Below, in pieces: positions 1 through 10,855 of a stretch of 64,000 bases of DNA. The translations under genes and the position numbers were made by a program. Location of the stretch: positions 1,240,001-1,304,000 of the forward strand of contig JAKUDP010000010.1 of NCBI GenBank assembly GCA_022570795.1, in the 5' to 3' direction. The stretch's first letter is position 1. Every line of letters begins with the position of its first letter. Under the pieces are notes generated by a model. It ran no database searches. It saw only the letters and a program-made list of their open reading frames with translations, and was not told the origin of the DNA. Source of the stretch: Sphaerulina vaccinii. Its lineage: Eukaryota > Ascomycota > Dothideomycetes > Mycosphaerellales > Mycosphaerellaceae.

Positions 1-1027
1 CAAGGCCTATAAGATAACTTCGCTCTAGGTATATAATACTATAGTTAAGCTCTATAGCTATATTATACTCTGCGATACTCTATCTTAGTTCTTTAGCTAC
101 TTTAATAATACGATTAGTAGCTTAGATAGGAGAGTTAGCCGAATTGCTTAGTATATAGCTCTAATTGCAAATAAGTCCGAGTATTACTTACCTAGACTAT
201 TTAATAAAGAATAGAAGAAGTACTAAGAGGTATGCGACTTTAGATAGGAGCCTATAGAAATTAACTTATAGAGTACTAGGATAAGATTAGTTATACTATA
301 TAGCTATTACCTAAGTTCGTATAATAAGTGCAACTCTAAGCTAATTAGGTCTATAGCTATACTTAATAAGACGAAGTATAATAAAACTAACTACTACTAC
401 TTCTAGTATAGCCCGACTAATAGGATAAAGAGCCTATTTAAAGTATATATATAAGTAGCGCTTATAGAGGATCCTAATTATAATAATTCGGAAGACTTCT
501 TATATAGAGGTACCTATACTAGCTATATCTAGTAGTCCAAGTATAACAAGTATATAATCGGTCTATACTAGAAGAGCCTAGGTTATAAGGCTACTATACG
601 AAAGAAGTATAAGTAGCTATTAATAGTAGCTTAGAGGGCTATCTTCTCTATACCTAATAACAACTTCTATAATCTACCTAATATAACTAGCTTCGATAAG
701 AATCTTACTCTAGCCTTATACTTTATATATACTTCGAGAACTAATAGCCTTATATAAGGCTTAGAAATACTAATTGCGCCTAAGAATCGCTACTAGGCGT
801 TCGTGCATCTCGGCTTTATTTGGAACGTAGCTAATAGTAACTATAACAACTTCCTATACTATATAAAGGACTTAGCTAAGGCCCTACTTGTAGCTATTTA
901 TATAGAGATTACTAAGGATACTACTATTAACTTAGACCTTAAAGGCAACTTATTATCTAAGAAGGAGTATAATTCTAAGGATAATAGGCTTCTTAGCAAT
1001 ATAGGTACTAATATAGATATATCTTAA
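1..1027 (+). pseudogene. RIP-mutated coding relic, family unknown
   Basis: One reading frame can be followed from base 2 to the TAA at 1027 with no frameshift, broken only by scattered in-frame TAG/TAA codons. Those stops are what RIP makes from CAG, CAA (Gln) and TGG (Trp). CA and TG are nearly absent and TA is very common, whereas DNA after about 1210 is balanced. The last 74 codons (from 803) are still open. I see no reverse transcriptase, integrase, zinc knuckle or other motif I recognise, so this need not be a retrotransposon polyprotein; it could be part of a DNA transposon or another repeated gene. The 5' end lies outside the window. Function unknown. Confidence 0.6.
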
Positions 1028-1454
1028 AAATAAGTCTAAGAGTAGTTAAGTATAGATAAGATTAACTAAGATTAACTAATACTCTAAGGAAGCATATAAG
1101 GAGTGCTCTCTACTACTACTACTGCAGCCGGGCTGCTAGCTACCGATAGCGAGGTGTTATAAGTAGTATAGTAGGCTTTCGGATTTTCTAAATAAAGTTT
1201 TATAATCTCTGCGACTATCTAAAGCCCCTCCAAGTGTCTGCATGTTCATTCGCCTATGTTTCAAAATCGAGCTAATTAGTATATGCCAAAAGTGCTAGTT
1301 AGGCCCTCAGACTGCCTGCGGCAAGATTCCGAATGAGGACTAGTTTGCCAAGGCAGTATGATGACTGAGACTACGCCGCACGGTCTCTTTCCATCATCGC
1401 GACCAAACCATCTTGATCTACGCCATCTTGCCAGCATGCCGCCTTGCGCTGTGT
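1028..1454. other. RIP-to-normal transition and upstream region of the phosphatase gene
   Basis: RIP character persists to roughly 1210, with a GC-richer patch near 1126-1160. After that CA and TG become normal. No gene is visible. The last 250 bases must hold the promoter of the phosphatase gene that starts at 1455. No clear element end (terminal repeat plus target duplication) was found. Confidence 0.5.
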
Positions 1455-2384
1455 ATGGATCTCTATCTCGTCCGCCACGGTGAGACTGTCGATAACGTGG
1501 CAGGTCTCTACGCCGGCGTTACAGACTCGGCCTTGACGAACCATGGAGTCGAACAAATCAGGAGATTAGGCCTTCATTTCGCATCGAACGCCATCACGTT
1601 CACGAATGTGTTTGCAAGCCCTCTCTCACGAGCCTTCAAGACTGCTCAAGCTATCCACGAAGCACAGCCATCGTCCGAACACGCCGTCGAGATTGTCAAA
1701 GTGCCAGAACTGATAGAGCAAGATTTTGGATACTACGAGAAGAAGACGTTCCAAGCGCGCTCGGAGGCAGGAAAGAGTGGAAAAGAATCACATCGCGAGC
1801 GTCATCTCAACGACCCTGGGTTCGTGGACGTCGAAAGTAAGGAATCTTTGAACAAGCGCGCAGACGTCTTCTTGGAGCAACACCTTCTGCCACTATTGCG
1901 AGAGAAGCCACAGCATGGCAGAGCGGTGGTTGTCATCGTGTCTCACGGCATTCTACTGTCGCACCTGTGGAGAAGGCTTTTGATCAAGCTTCCACCGAAG
2001 AGTGTGTCAGTCGCCTCAGAGGTAACTGCTACAAGGGACAACATCATTCTTCAGCATTTGGGAGGCTGGTCGAACACTGGATACCTACAGCTTGTGCTTA
2101 GCAAAGCTGAAGGATCAGAAACTGCAAAAGGCAAAGCCATCGAGAATACTGTCGCTGTACCTTCAGCTTCCCCTTCGGAACTTGACCTCGCGAAGGAGAC
2201 TACTGGAAAAGCCTCTGATACTATACCTTTGCCTTTGGAGGGTTACCAACTACTTATCGTTGCTATTGACCGCAAGGACCATCTTATCGGCTTGAAACGA
2301 CAACGAGGCGGAATCGGTCGTTTGAGGCATGATGAAGGACAGCAAAAGCTAGACGGCTTCTTCAAACGCCAAAGGAAAAGCTGA
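1455..2384 (+). CDS. histidine phosphatase (phosphoglycerate-mutase family) with C-terminal PIP-box-like motif
   Basis: Single-exon gene of 309 residues. The start is the first ATG in frame; the frame is open further upstream but without ATG. The N-terminus LVRHGET carries the RHG phosphate-binding motif with the catalytic His. SPLSRAFKTA supplies the second conserved Arg, and VSHGILLSHLW the second catalytic His, so the branch-2 histidine-phosphatase core looks complete. The substrate cannot be told from sequence. The last 15 residues contain QQKLDGFF (residues 296-303) followed by KRQRKS. This fits the PCNA-binding consensus Q-x-x-L/I/M-x-x-F-F next to basic residues, at an exposed C-terminus. 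Catalytic family is established knowledge; PCNA binding is inference. The gene sits 250 bp from RIP-mutated DNA yet is itself intact. Confidence 0.85.
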   Translation: MDLYLVRHGETVDNVAGLYAGVTDSALTNHGVEQIRRLGLHFASNAITFTNVFASPLSRAFKTAQAIHEAQPSSEHAVEIVKVPELIEQDFGYYEKKTFQARSEAGKSGKESHRERHLNDPGFVDVESKESLNKRADVFLEQHLLPLLREKPQHGRAVVVIVSHGILLSHLWRRLLIKLPPKSVSVASEVTATRDNIILQHLGGWSNTGYLQLVLSKAEGSETAKGKAIENTVAVPSASPSELDLAKETTGKASDTIPLPLEGYQLLIVAIDRKDHLIGLKRQRGGIGRLRHDEGQQKLDGFFKRQRKS

Positions 2385-3696
2385 TCTGCTCCAAACCCAG
2401 GACTCCAGATAATGCCGCTAGAGCACCTCGAACCACCGACTTCATGCCCTGGTAAGTGCTCACAAACTCCTATTTCGTGCACTTACATGATGAAAAATCA
2501 AAAACACAGACCTGTTCTGAATACCAAGTGTGGAGCATCTTTTGATCCAACTGCTGTCTGAAATTCTTTTCACGATCACATCAATATTCGAGAGTCGCGA
2601 TCGAGTGCATGACTGACGAGTGTGCTAGATTTGTGAGCATCACAGCTTGCGCCTCTACTTGGTTCCTTCCACCACATCTACGGCAGTGAAGCAGACCATA
2701 TGAAGGCCGCGAAGCTGCAGAGTCCACCGCATTGGGCCGGAGAACAGATTGCTACGGATGATGCACAAGCAGCACGTTTCGGACACATGTGAGGAGAACG
2801 ACCGTCATCCAACAAGCGAAGCAAGGTTTCGATCCCTCGTGTACAATATACATACCACTCGTCAGCTCCTTAGATCAGGTCGATGATGCACCATGATTGC
2901 ACAATTCGTCTGTGGTCAGCCTTCGTACCTGGTATCGTGTGCTGCGAATGCCAGTGTCACACGTTAGGTACGAGCGTAGAAGAGCTGCTAGCAAGACATG
3001 TAGACCTTTAGACTGTTACATCAAAAAAGCATTCGTCAGATTGAGCTCATCGTGCCTCGCGCTATCGTCAACTTGAAAAGAGGCGCGTTTGGACATGTCT
3101 CTCTCCCTTGCGATGTGGCGTTGTATGCGCAAATTAGAGTTTGATGTGGCTGGGCATGCAGGGATTTGGGATTCTGCTCCACCTTTACAACTTCACTTCC
3201 ACACCGTCTTCTGTTACGCTCGCGATGTGAGATATAGGACTTGCCTTTCTTCTCCGGTCCAAGGCACAGGTATCGTGAAGATGGTACCAGTCTGAGGCTG
3301 TAGCTACGTGCGAGCCATAGCACACGTGCGACTCGTTCTTTCACACAGAATGAAGTCTCCGCAAGGACATGGCAATTAATTGGAGACAGCAATGCGGCTT
3401 CGCGCTTTGTGCGTCGCGTGTGAACCTGAAAGTGAGTGGGGCACGAAGACGCAGTGTAACAGACGCGTTGACTTAGCTAGCGAGTGAAACTCGTCCCTAG
3501 CAACAGAAAAGGGTGGCTGGCTCAAAAAGAATGGCTGGAAACTATTTCTGCTGAAGTCGTCAACTTCTCTCTACTCACAGACAAACACACACACACATCA
3601 AGCTTCGTTGACCGTTTTCCTCGACCACCATATTCTCATCAAGCATACCGTCGTTCCAGCATCAAGACAAGACATCCAGTCATCAACATCACCACC
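2385..3696. other. intergenic, no gene seen
   Basis: About 1.3 kb between two plus-strand genes. Short open frames exist on both strands but none resembles a protein family or has convincing splice structure. A pyrimidine/CA-rich leader (CA run at about 3590-3600) precedes the GPI-protein start and is probably its 5' UTR. Confidence 0.5.
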
Positions 3697-4567
3697 ATGC
3701 GTTACGCCATCGCTGCTGGCGCCTTTGCGCTCTTCTCGCTCGCTATCGCCGATGCCACAGGTGAGATTTTGCTGAACAAATTTCGTTTTCGAATTACTCT
3801 ACTGACACTCCATCGCAGTGACTGTCATTCAGGTGTCCACCGTGACCGCCGCAGACTGCTCGGCCAGTGAGTGTGAACCGGAATCCTCTGCCTCTGCCTC
3901 TCCCTCCTCCTCCAGTTCAAGTCCCAATGCCCTCTCGGTGCTGGATTCGGCCTCCACATATTCATATCCCAGAACCACAAATGCCCTGTCCATCCTACTG
4001 AGCGCGCTCACTGTGACCACTTCCATAACATTTCCCGCCTCGGCGTTCCCCTCCTTTCCCACTCCTGGCTCGTCGAGTACTACCCCTGGCTCTGCGAGTA
4101 CTACTCCTGGTGGCTCTGCGAGCACTGAAAGCTCACAAATATCTACCACAGGCCCAGCCGTTGCACCGGTTCCAACTTCGTACTCCAGCGGCGAGACCAC
4201 CACCACAGTCCAGTCGACCTCTGTCGTTGAGTCGACTGCCACTGTCCCAAGCAGCTCTGGCAGCGTCGCCTCTCCAGCCGCCACCTCCGAGGTGATCTCA
4301 ACTGCACCAGGTCCAGTCTCCTCCGAGACGGCTTCCACCCCGGCTTCCAGCAACGAGATCGGACCAGAGCAGACCACCTTGGCCACCTCTTCCGGTTCTG
4401 CTGCAGGCACTGCCACCACCACCGGACCTTCGAGCACCAACGAGGTCAGCCCAGAGCAGGCCACTTCTACTACCGCAGCTCCACCTCAGGCTACTGGCGC
4501 CGCCGACATGAAGAAGCCAAGCGTCGTCGGCCTTGCTGCCATCATGGCGGCTCTCGTCTACGTCTAA
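3697..4567 (+). CDS. GPI-anchored Ser/Thr-rich cell-wall protein
   Basis: Two exons, 3697-3760 and 3819-4567 (58-nt intron, GTGAGA...CGCAG), giving 270 residues. The first ~19 residues (MRYAIAAGAFALFSLAIADA) are a textbook signal peptide and the intron falls just after it. The body is almost entirely Ser, Thr, Pro, Ala and Gly, with imperfect repeats (STTPGSAS; NE[IV]xPEQ[AT]T), as expected for a heavily O-glycosylated wall mannoprotein. Only two Cys are seen, near residues 33 and 37. The C-terminus, GAADMKKPSVVGLAAIMAALVYV without three residues, is a small-residue omega region plus hydrophobic tail ending at the stop, typical of GPI attachment. No enzymatic domain is visible. Likely role: surface or wall structure; a specific function is not inferable. 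Confidence 0.85.
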
Positions 4568-5195
4568 GCTGGCGCAAGTCAAGGTGGGAGAGAACCTGTC
4601 ATATGTCCCGTCCACTGTGACAAGACACGGACAGAGACTACTGCTTCCTTTCTCTACGACTTCACGGCTTGATCAATTTGCATGAATGAGAAACACACAC
4701 AGCGTTGGTGCTAGGGCGTACAGGGCGAATGGACGAATGGTTACCCCAGTTCGTGCATGCTTAATCACATCACACATGGAACAAAATGCATTGAAGCGAG
4801 GATCACTATAGCCCGGCGAGGCGATGGGTGTAATTGTAGCATTCAAGCGTGCATTCAAGTATTCGGAACAAAACAGCATTGTCTCGGAGTATACTGCACC
4901 TTCCTCCTCCCATCTCATGACTGCAACATGCCAATATCGTCGTGCTTTCTGTCTCAATTGACCTAGCATTCTACACGCATTCCTTCACCCATGACCATTG
5001 GCCACACCCTCGAATCGCCAATGACACGGTCAGGGTGTCGAGTTGTGTACTACAAAACGAGTGTCCGATGTCGATCAGTCTTCACCTACAGCACGTTGCT
5101 TCGACTCATGGAATGGAAGTCATCTTTGATCTCTGTACAAATCTGTCGATATTCGGTCAAGCACAGCTTGCTCAGTCTCTACACTATCTGCATCA
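4568..5195. other. convergent 3' region, no gene seen
   Basis: This 628-bp stretch separates the convergent ends of the GPI-protein gene and the first Zn2Cys6 gene. It presumably holds both 3' UTRs. No coding frame with family resemblance was found. Confidence 0.5.
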
Positions 5196-7748
5196 TCAAA
5201 TCAGAATATACTCGCCATCTACGCGATCCATGGCTTTTCGCCATCTGAATGCCTGCCCATAACGTCCTGTCCGTCCTGCTTCCGAGTCTCTTCTTCGGGC
5301 TTTGACCTCAGCAGCTTCCATGCCTTGCACATTGTTTCCCACCTCTTTCCATACCTTCTCCAACACATCTAAACCAGAGATGTTGTTCCAGAACCCGCTT
5401 TCCTTCTGCACTTCCACGCAGCGAGCACGAATGATATTGCGGTGTCCTTCGTCCACACACTCGGTACCAACGATGAACAGTGGCCAGAGAAGGAACTTGT
5501 TCACGCAAGAGGTGATCTCCAAAGCTGTGATGTGAAAGAGTGCGTTCGAGACGTACTTCTGGAAGTTTGGATGAGAAGAAGGAAGTAGAGGAGATCCCAA
5601 ACGCTCCGTGTATAAAAGAGCAGAGTAGCGGAAAGACTCGTTGATGTGGAGCATGTCGCGCTGCCCGAGTTCGACCTCCCGGCTGTTCGTGCCATCAAGT
5701 GGAGGTGTGGCCCGAAGATTCGTGGTATCCATTTGCCAGGCTTGAAGACGACTGCGAATGTCGTTCCACTCTGACCAGAACTCGCCACGTCCGTCAGGAT
5801 GCGAAGTCGGTCTGTTGTTGATGCCTTCATCGGACGAACCAGACATCTCGTCGTCAGAGGACATCGTAGGCGTTGACCAGCCGTCAAGATTGTCGTAGTT
5901 GACTATGCTCAGAGACTTGGTGGATCTTTGCCTCTTGCGAATTGGCGCAGTGTGGGCATGATGTGAAGTTGGCGGTCGTGGCATATTGCCTTGAGGCCGC
6001 ACCGGTCGGCCTTGCGCTAGTAGATTGAGGCGACCCAGCCTGGCAATCAGCTTGAACAGACGTCCGTCACAGCCCGAGAAGTGTTCGAGTGCGCCCAGAT
6101 TGGATGAGTAGTCCAGCATGTCTAGTGATTCGCCCTTGATCTGCATCTCGCGATCGTTCACTGCCGAAGTCATAACATCGAACCAAATGAAGAACATCTC
6201 CACCCAGTTTGTGAAGTCCGACTGACCACTCGGGCTGCGCAGAGACAGCAGCTTTTGCACACCAGCCAGCTGGGTCTTGAACTTGCTAAAACCAGAATCG
6301 CATACGTGGAATAGACAGAGGATGAGTAGTGTGGCAATCACCGAGTCATCCTGTGCGGCTCGCGTATCGGTCAACTGCATGTTGAGCTGATCAATGGACA
6401 TCTGCTTGTAGCAAGTCTCTTCTGGAGTCGCTTCATTCAGTTCTCTGGGCTTGGTGCTGCCATCGAATGCATCCGTAAGCTCTTCAACAAAGCCCATCTG
6501 CTTGGGGGGAGGTTGCTTCCTCATTCGTATGTTATTCGTGGCGAGTGCAGCGATGGCGTTCTGTAGGCCTTCGTTATGCATTGCCAGCTGCAGTATATGC
6601 TTTCGATACGGATTCTCTGGTCCATCAAAAGCTATCAGGTAGGGGCAAATATGTCGATCATAATACTCCATCAGGCATTGCATTCGCGGGGTCACAGTGA
6701 AGAACGGACTGCTCCATCGTGCATCGAATATGGCGAGCTGAGTATGACTGGTATCTTCCTCTTCATCCTGGAGATTGAAATCGATCGCATCGAACGGGTT
6801 CTGATTGGTGAAGAGAGGGTCTGCCATGGGACTGAAGAGAGTTTCGTCCTGATAGCTTGTGCTATACTGCGGAGTCTCTGTGGGAGTACTCATCTGGCCG
6901 TATGAGCCTGTGCTGTGAATAGAGTCCATACTCGAGCTCATATGGTCTCCGTAAGAGCCCACAGACGAGCCATTGAAATTCGAGCCAAGACTCTCAATTG
7001 AACTGCTCATCGGCTGGCTTGTATATGATGCAGACGTCCCAGGCGGGTATGAGTCGCTGTAAGCTACCGAGCCAGGCGTTACGGGATAGTCCATGGGCGA
7101 GTTGAATCCTTGGTCCATGTACGAGTCTCCAGAACTCGCTGAGTTGGGAGTGCCGAGTGCATCATACTGCGGGCCCAAGGCAGTGTGGAGAGAGTGGTGA
7201 CGGAGCGGATTGGGCCTGTGGTTGCCATATCCATTGATTTGCCAGCCTTGCTGTCCAGCGTTGATTGTGGGAAGTGTTGGCTGAAAGGCAGAGTGCGACG
7301 CAGAGGTTGTTGGCATGGAAGTCACACTAGGAGGAAGATGACCAGCACCATTACTGCTCCTGGGAATGTCCACTGCACCCGCACTCTTCGCCTTGCTGAC
7401 GGAACTCTTGCGCCGTCGCGGTTCATTCTGCTGATATTGTGCAGCGGTGATGCTGCTGTTGCCGTTGTCATCCCCAATTCTGCCGGCGACTGGGCACGAC
7501 AGGCCTCGAAGCTTGCCTCGACTTGCGACTCCCACGCCCCATGTCAGCGTGGTCTTGTAGCCCGAGCACTCCTTGCCAATGTCAATACACGGCGTGCAAT
7601 ATGGCCTCTTGCGATCGCAGGGAACGGCTCTTTTCCGGCACGTGAAGCAGTCGTCAGTCGCTCCACTCGCTGCAGTTCTCCGCCTTCTCTTGCGTGGTGG
7701 TTGAGCTGGTGTGGCGCCGCCGGGTACTGGATCCTGAGCGGTCGTCAT
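5196..7748 (-). CDS. Zn(II)2Cys6 transcription factor
   Basis: Single-exon gene of 850 residues; the start is the first in-frame ATG, at 7748, and the open frame above it lacks ATG. A basic stretch (PRKRRRRT) is followed by the binuclear zinc cluster at about residues 33-60, with spacing C-x2-C-x6-C-x6-C-x2-C-x6-C (CFTCRKRAVPC...CTPCIDIGKEC). A basic-hydrophobic extension, KTTLTWGVGVASRGKLRGL, follows directly. The middle is low-complexity Ser/Gly/Tyr/Met-rich. The C-terminal ~480 residues look like the helical fungal-specific regulatory domain of the Fungal_trans_2 kind. Expected to act as a sequence-specific nuclear regulator; targets unknown. The residue before the third Cys is Pro where many members have Lys/Arg. 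It is followed upstream by a long gene-free region. Confidence 0.85.
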   Translation of the reverse strand: MTTAQDPVPGGATPAQPPRKRRRRTAASGATDDCFTCRKRAVPCDRKRPYCTPCIDIGKECSGYKTTLTWGVGVASRGKLRGLSCPVAGRIGDDNGNSSITAAQYQQNEPRRRKSSVSKAKSAGAVDIPRSSNGAGHLPPSVTSMPTTSASHSAFQPTLPTINAGQQGWQINGYGNHRPNPLRHHSLHTALGPQYDALGTPNSASSGDSYMDQGFNSPMDYPVTPGSVAYSDSYPPGTSASYTSQPMSSSIESLGSNFNGSSVGSYGDHMSSSMDSIHSTGSYGQMSTPTETPQYSTSYQDETLFSPMADPLFTNQNPFDAIDFNLQDEEEDTSHTQLAIFDARWSSPFFTVTPRMQCLMEYYDRHICPYLIAFDGPENPYRKHILQLAMHNEGLQNAIAALATNNIRMRKQPPPKQMGFVEELTDAFDGSTKPRELNEATPEETCYKQMSIDQLNMQLTDTRAAQDDSVIATLLILCLFHVCDSGFSKFKTQLAGVQKLLSLRSPSGQSDFTNWVEMFFIWFDVMTSAVNDREMQIKGESLDMLDYSSNLGALEHFSGCDGRLFKLIARLGRLNLLAQGRPVRPQGNMPRPPTSHHAHTAPIRKRQRSTKSLSIVNYDNLDGWSTPTMSSDDEMSGSSDEGINNRPTSHPDGRGEFWSEWNDIRSRLQAWQMDTTNLRATPPLDGTNSREVELGQRDMLHINESFRYSALLYTERLGSPLLPSSHPNFQKYVSNALFHITALEITSCVNKFLLWPLFIVGTECVDEGHRNIIRARCVEVQKESGFWNNISGLDVLEKVWKEVGNNVQGMEAAEVKARRRDSEAGRTGRYGQAFRWRKAMDRVDGEYILI

Positions 7749-10700
7749 CTTCGCTGGCTGGTGGCACACGCGCGTCGTAGGCTTCAAAGGCCTCAGCAAA
7801 CTAACAACTCATATGGACGACGAGAACACAAGAGGCGTAGCCAGCAGCTCTCATTAGGAAGGAGGATTTTGGCCCACGAAGAAGAGCAGCTCGCCTTCAG
7901 CCAGCGGACGGACTAGTCTACTCCCCCAGCCGGCCCACGAGAGTAGTCTAGAGAGCTCGCAACTCTCCCAGCGCACTAGCAGCAGCGATAGATTGGTTCA
8001 GCGGAGGACCAGGTACCCTCTGTTGCGAGATGCGCGAGGCGATCACCCGCCGGCGCCACGTTCGCAGGCCAAGTAGCGGTCTTCTGCTCAGGACCAACCG
8101 CTGCCTGTCCTGTTTGCGCTCTTGCTCCGGTCGTCACCACACCGCAGATGGGAGATAGTGGCCAAAGTATCGGAGATATGCACCAGGACTGCCATTCGCC
8201 CCCGCGGTGTGTAGGCACAACCTTCCCCCAGGCTGTAGCGATGTTCTACTACTGTACCTGTCCAACTTCTTAACAAATTCAAGCCATGGGAAGCAAGTCC
8301 TCGCATGGCGCCATCTGTGAAAGCCCGCAGCCCACACCACATGCCCGCCAATGGCATGCACGAGCTGGCACGCGCTCGACGACGATCGCATCCTCGTTAT
8401 CTCTCTACCGCGGCTTCTGGAATATTGGAAGGGTCCTTGCAGCTGTAGCCACAGCTGGGCGGCCACTAGTGACGGCCTGGTTACTAATAGCAAAGATACT
8501 GGAGACGCAGCCGGCCGCACTTGCTGCCGAAGCGAAGGATGTTCTTCGCAGTGTGAGTGGTTCACAACAGCTGCACTTCTTCAGCCTCTCTACTTTCAAC
8601 CAGGAATACGATTCCTGTCAACATCCCAGGACTCCCAGCTGGTAGGCCACATACATCAGATGAAAGATCGGCCGAGTCATGCTCATCAAGTATTGAGACG
8701 TCACAAGAGCTCATCACTGCGTGCAAAGAACCCCGCAGTGCTATGCTATTATATTGAGTTTCCACTTCATGACCGCACCACGAGACGCCTGATGATCGTC
8801 AACGCCAGTCAGAAGCTCACGGAGAACAGCTCAAAGGGATTTCGTATCTGCAATAATTCCAGGACCACCTCCGTGCCTGCAGTACCAAGACACTTCTTCT
8901 TGGATGGCTCCAACGCAGAGTCGCAGAGCGTTATCATGAATATACCTCGAATAGCAACTGATAAGGCTATGTCACCACGCGAGAGCTGCACCCTTTTCAC
9001 AACTTTACGACCACAACGTTCAGTCCGGTGTCTCGGCTTACATGAACCATCGCAGCCTTCACGTGTCGAAACGTTTCGGATACCATCGCTAAGGCTCGGG
9101 CTTATGGATTTCTGCACAGCTCATCACATCAAGGTATACTTCAGGTACATTGTTCAATACTCGAAGCAATACACACTTGGCTGTGCTCGAGCGCGCGGAC
9201 TGTGAGAATGACCGACTTGGAGATGCTCTGCTCCCTCGAGTGTATCTGTCTCGCAATGTTGGGGACGACTGGATGAGCGTAAGGCTTCTCCAAAGCGCGC
9301 CTCATAAATGCATCACATCCACGCACCATTGCTCTCCAGCCCAGTACGGTCTTCATCACCGCGCAGGTCTCATGTCTATTAGTGCACACATGTCACTATG
9401 TCTGAACTGGCAAGGTGACATGCATAAGGATCCGAGCTGCACCTGTTATGTGCAAGTGTAGGAGTGCGGGAAGGTTAGCTCGTGCATCTATCCACAACAG
9501 CTAATGCTCCTGCAGACCCCTCCGATGCACGGTATCCAAGATTATGCCGCACTCTTTCGTAGTTGCGATTGAAAGCGTGGTGCACGTTGATTTCAGAGGC
9601 CATTTCGGACCAGCTCGAGCGGTTTTCAAGGTCTCCGCTAGTACATTTGTGTTCTTGCAGGTGTGCCGAAGGAGTGATTGAAGCGATGTTGAGCTGGAGA
9701 GAGAGACAGTGATGATTGTTGTTGGTTGTACGAATGCGCGAAGTCTTCTACACCCTCTCGGCTCAAGTGCCGTAAGATGCTCCGCAATACATCCCTGCTG
9801 CGATCCTTCTGATGACCACATTGACTCTGAAAGCACATCATGGACAACTGATAGAAGCGAGTACATGCTGTAACGCCTTGTAAGTGCAGCCTGATAGCTC
9901 GCCCCATACATAGTCTGCTTGCCTTTGCATTGCCTAGTATCTCAACTCCGATCTACGTTGCCTTGGGTCTTCCAGAAACTCTTCCCTGCGCCTGTTGCCC
10001 CTTAGATCGTGTTCAATGGAATGGGATATTTGAACGTACAATGCAGGTACCACATGCTGAGCCTGGAAATCTCAGCTAGACCTCTCAGACAAGAGGACTT
10101 ACTCACCGTTTTGCCAAACCCAGTTCGTGCAACCAAGCTGCCCATGGAGGCAGGCATATCGAGTGTATCCCTGAGGTTCGGGCTTCGCCATACTGGGAGC
10201 AATCTGTTGTAAGTACTGGAGTTAAGGTGTCGCTGCTGGTAACCCTCTCACTGTGGCCATGGCCTACTCTCCTTTTCTATACATGTTCCGCCCATAGTAT
10301 CGTAAGGCACAGGCGATTGTGCCGAATCCTCAACTCCGTGGCGCTCATCGAAGTGGATAGCAGTGTTGGTGCCGCAATGAGCTTGTGCGGCACATATGTC
10401 GTGCTGTTGTCGGGATCCTTGTGAGGCACAACTGGAGCCGTTCACTTCCCAGTGCAGACATACGGCACCGGCTAACCTACTGATGTTAGCAAAGCCAGAT
10501 TGAGCAATGTCCGTATGAGAAGTCGACCATTTCTGGCAAGTCGCCTGCTGAGATGCAGCTGAGACTCCAGCATCGTGCTGAGCTTGCCAGTCAGAGGCAC
10601 AGTTACGGCCGAACAAGTACTAGGCGTCGAATAGCCCAAGCCTGGAGTGGAGACACGCATGTCCAAAAGGTCCGATCGATGGCTAGGAGCAAGCAATGAC

Positions 10701-10855
10701 GAGTCAGTCTGGATTTGATGCAAGCACTGCAGGACTGGCTTCATGTCAATCATAGTACGTGTCTCGTAGTCTCGTAGCTTGTTCATTGCTGTTTGTGCTA
10801 GAAGAATACTTGCATTCAGGATCAGCTACACCTCAATAGCTGGTGTCTCCTTTAC
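7749..10855. other. long intergenic region, no gene supported
   Basis: Over 3 kb of normal-composition DNA between two minus-strand genes. Many short overlapping open frames occur on both strands (the longest on the plus strand is 8351-9205), but none has family resemblance, consistent codon character or matching splice sites. It contains the promoter of the Zn2Cys6 gene (upstream of 7748). Long regulatory regions are common upstream of regulators. No RIP signature, repeat or tRNA was recognised. Confidence 0.45.

Noticed and set aside
2815..2840. tRNA B-box-like GGTTTCGATCCC
   Set aside because: No acceptor stem, D-arm or anticodon arm can be paired at the right distances.
8351..9205. 284-codon plus-strand frame in the 3-kb intergenic region
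   Set aside because: Composition is random-looking, with overlapping frames on both strands and no domain or splice support.
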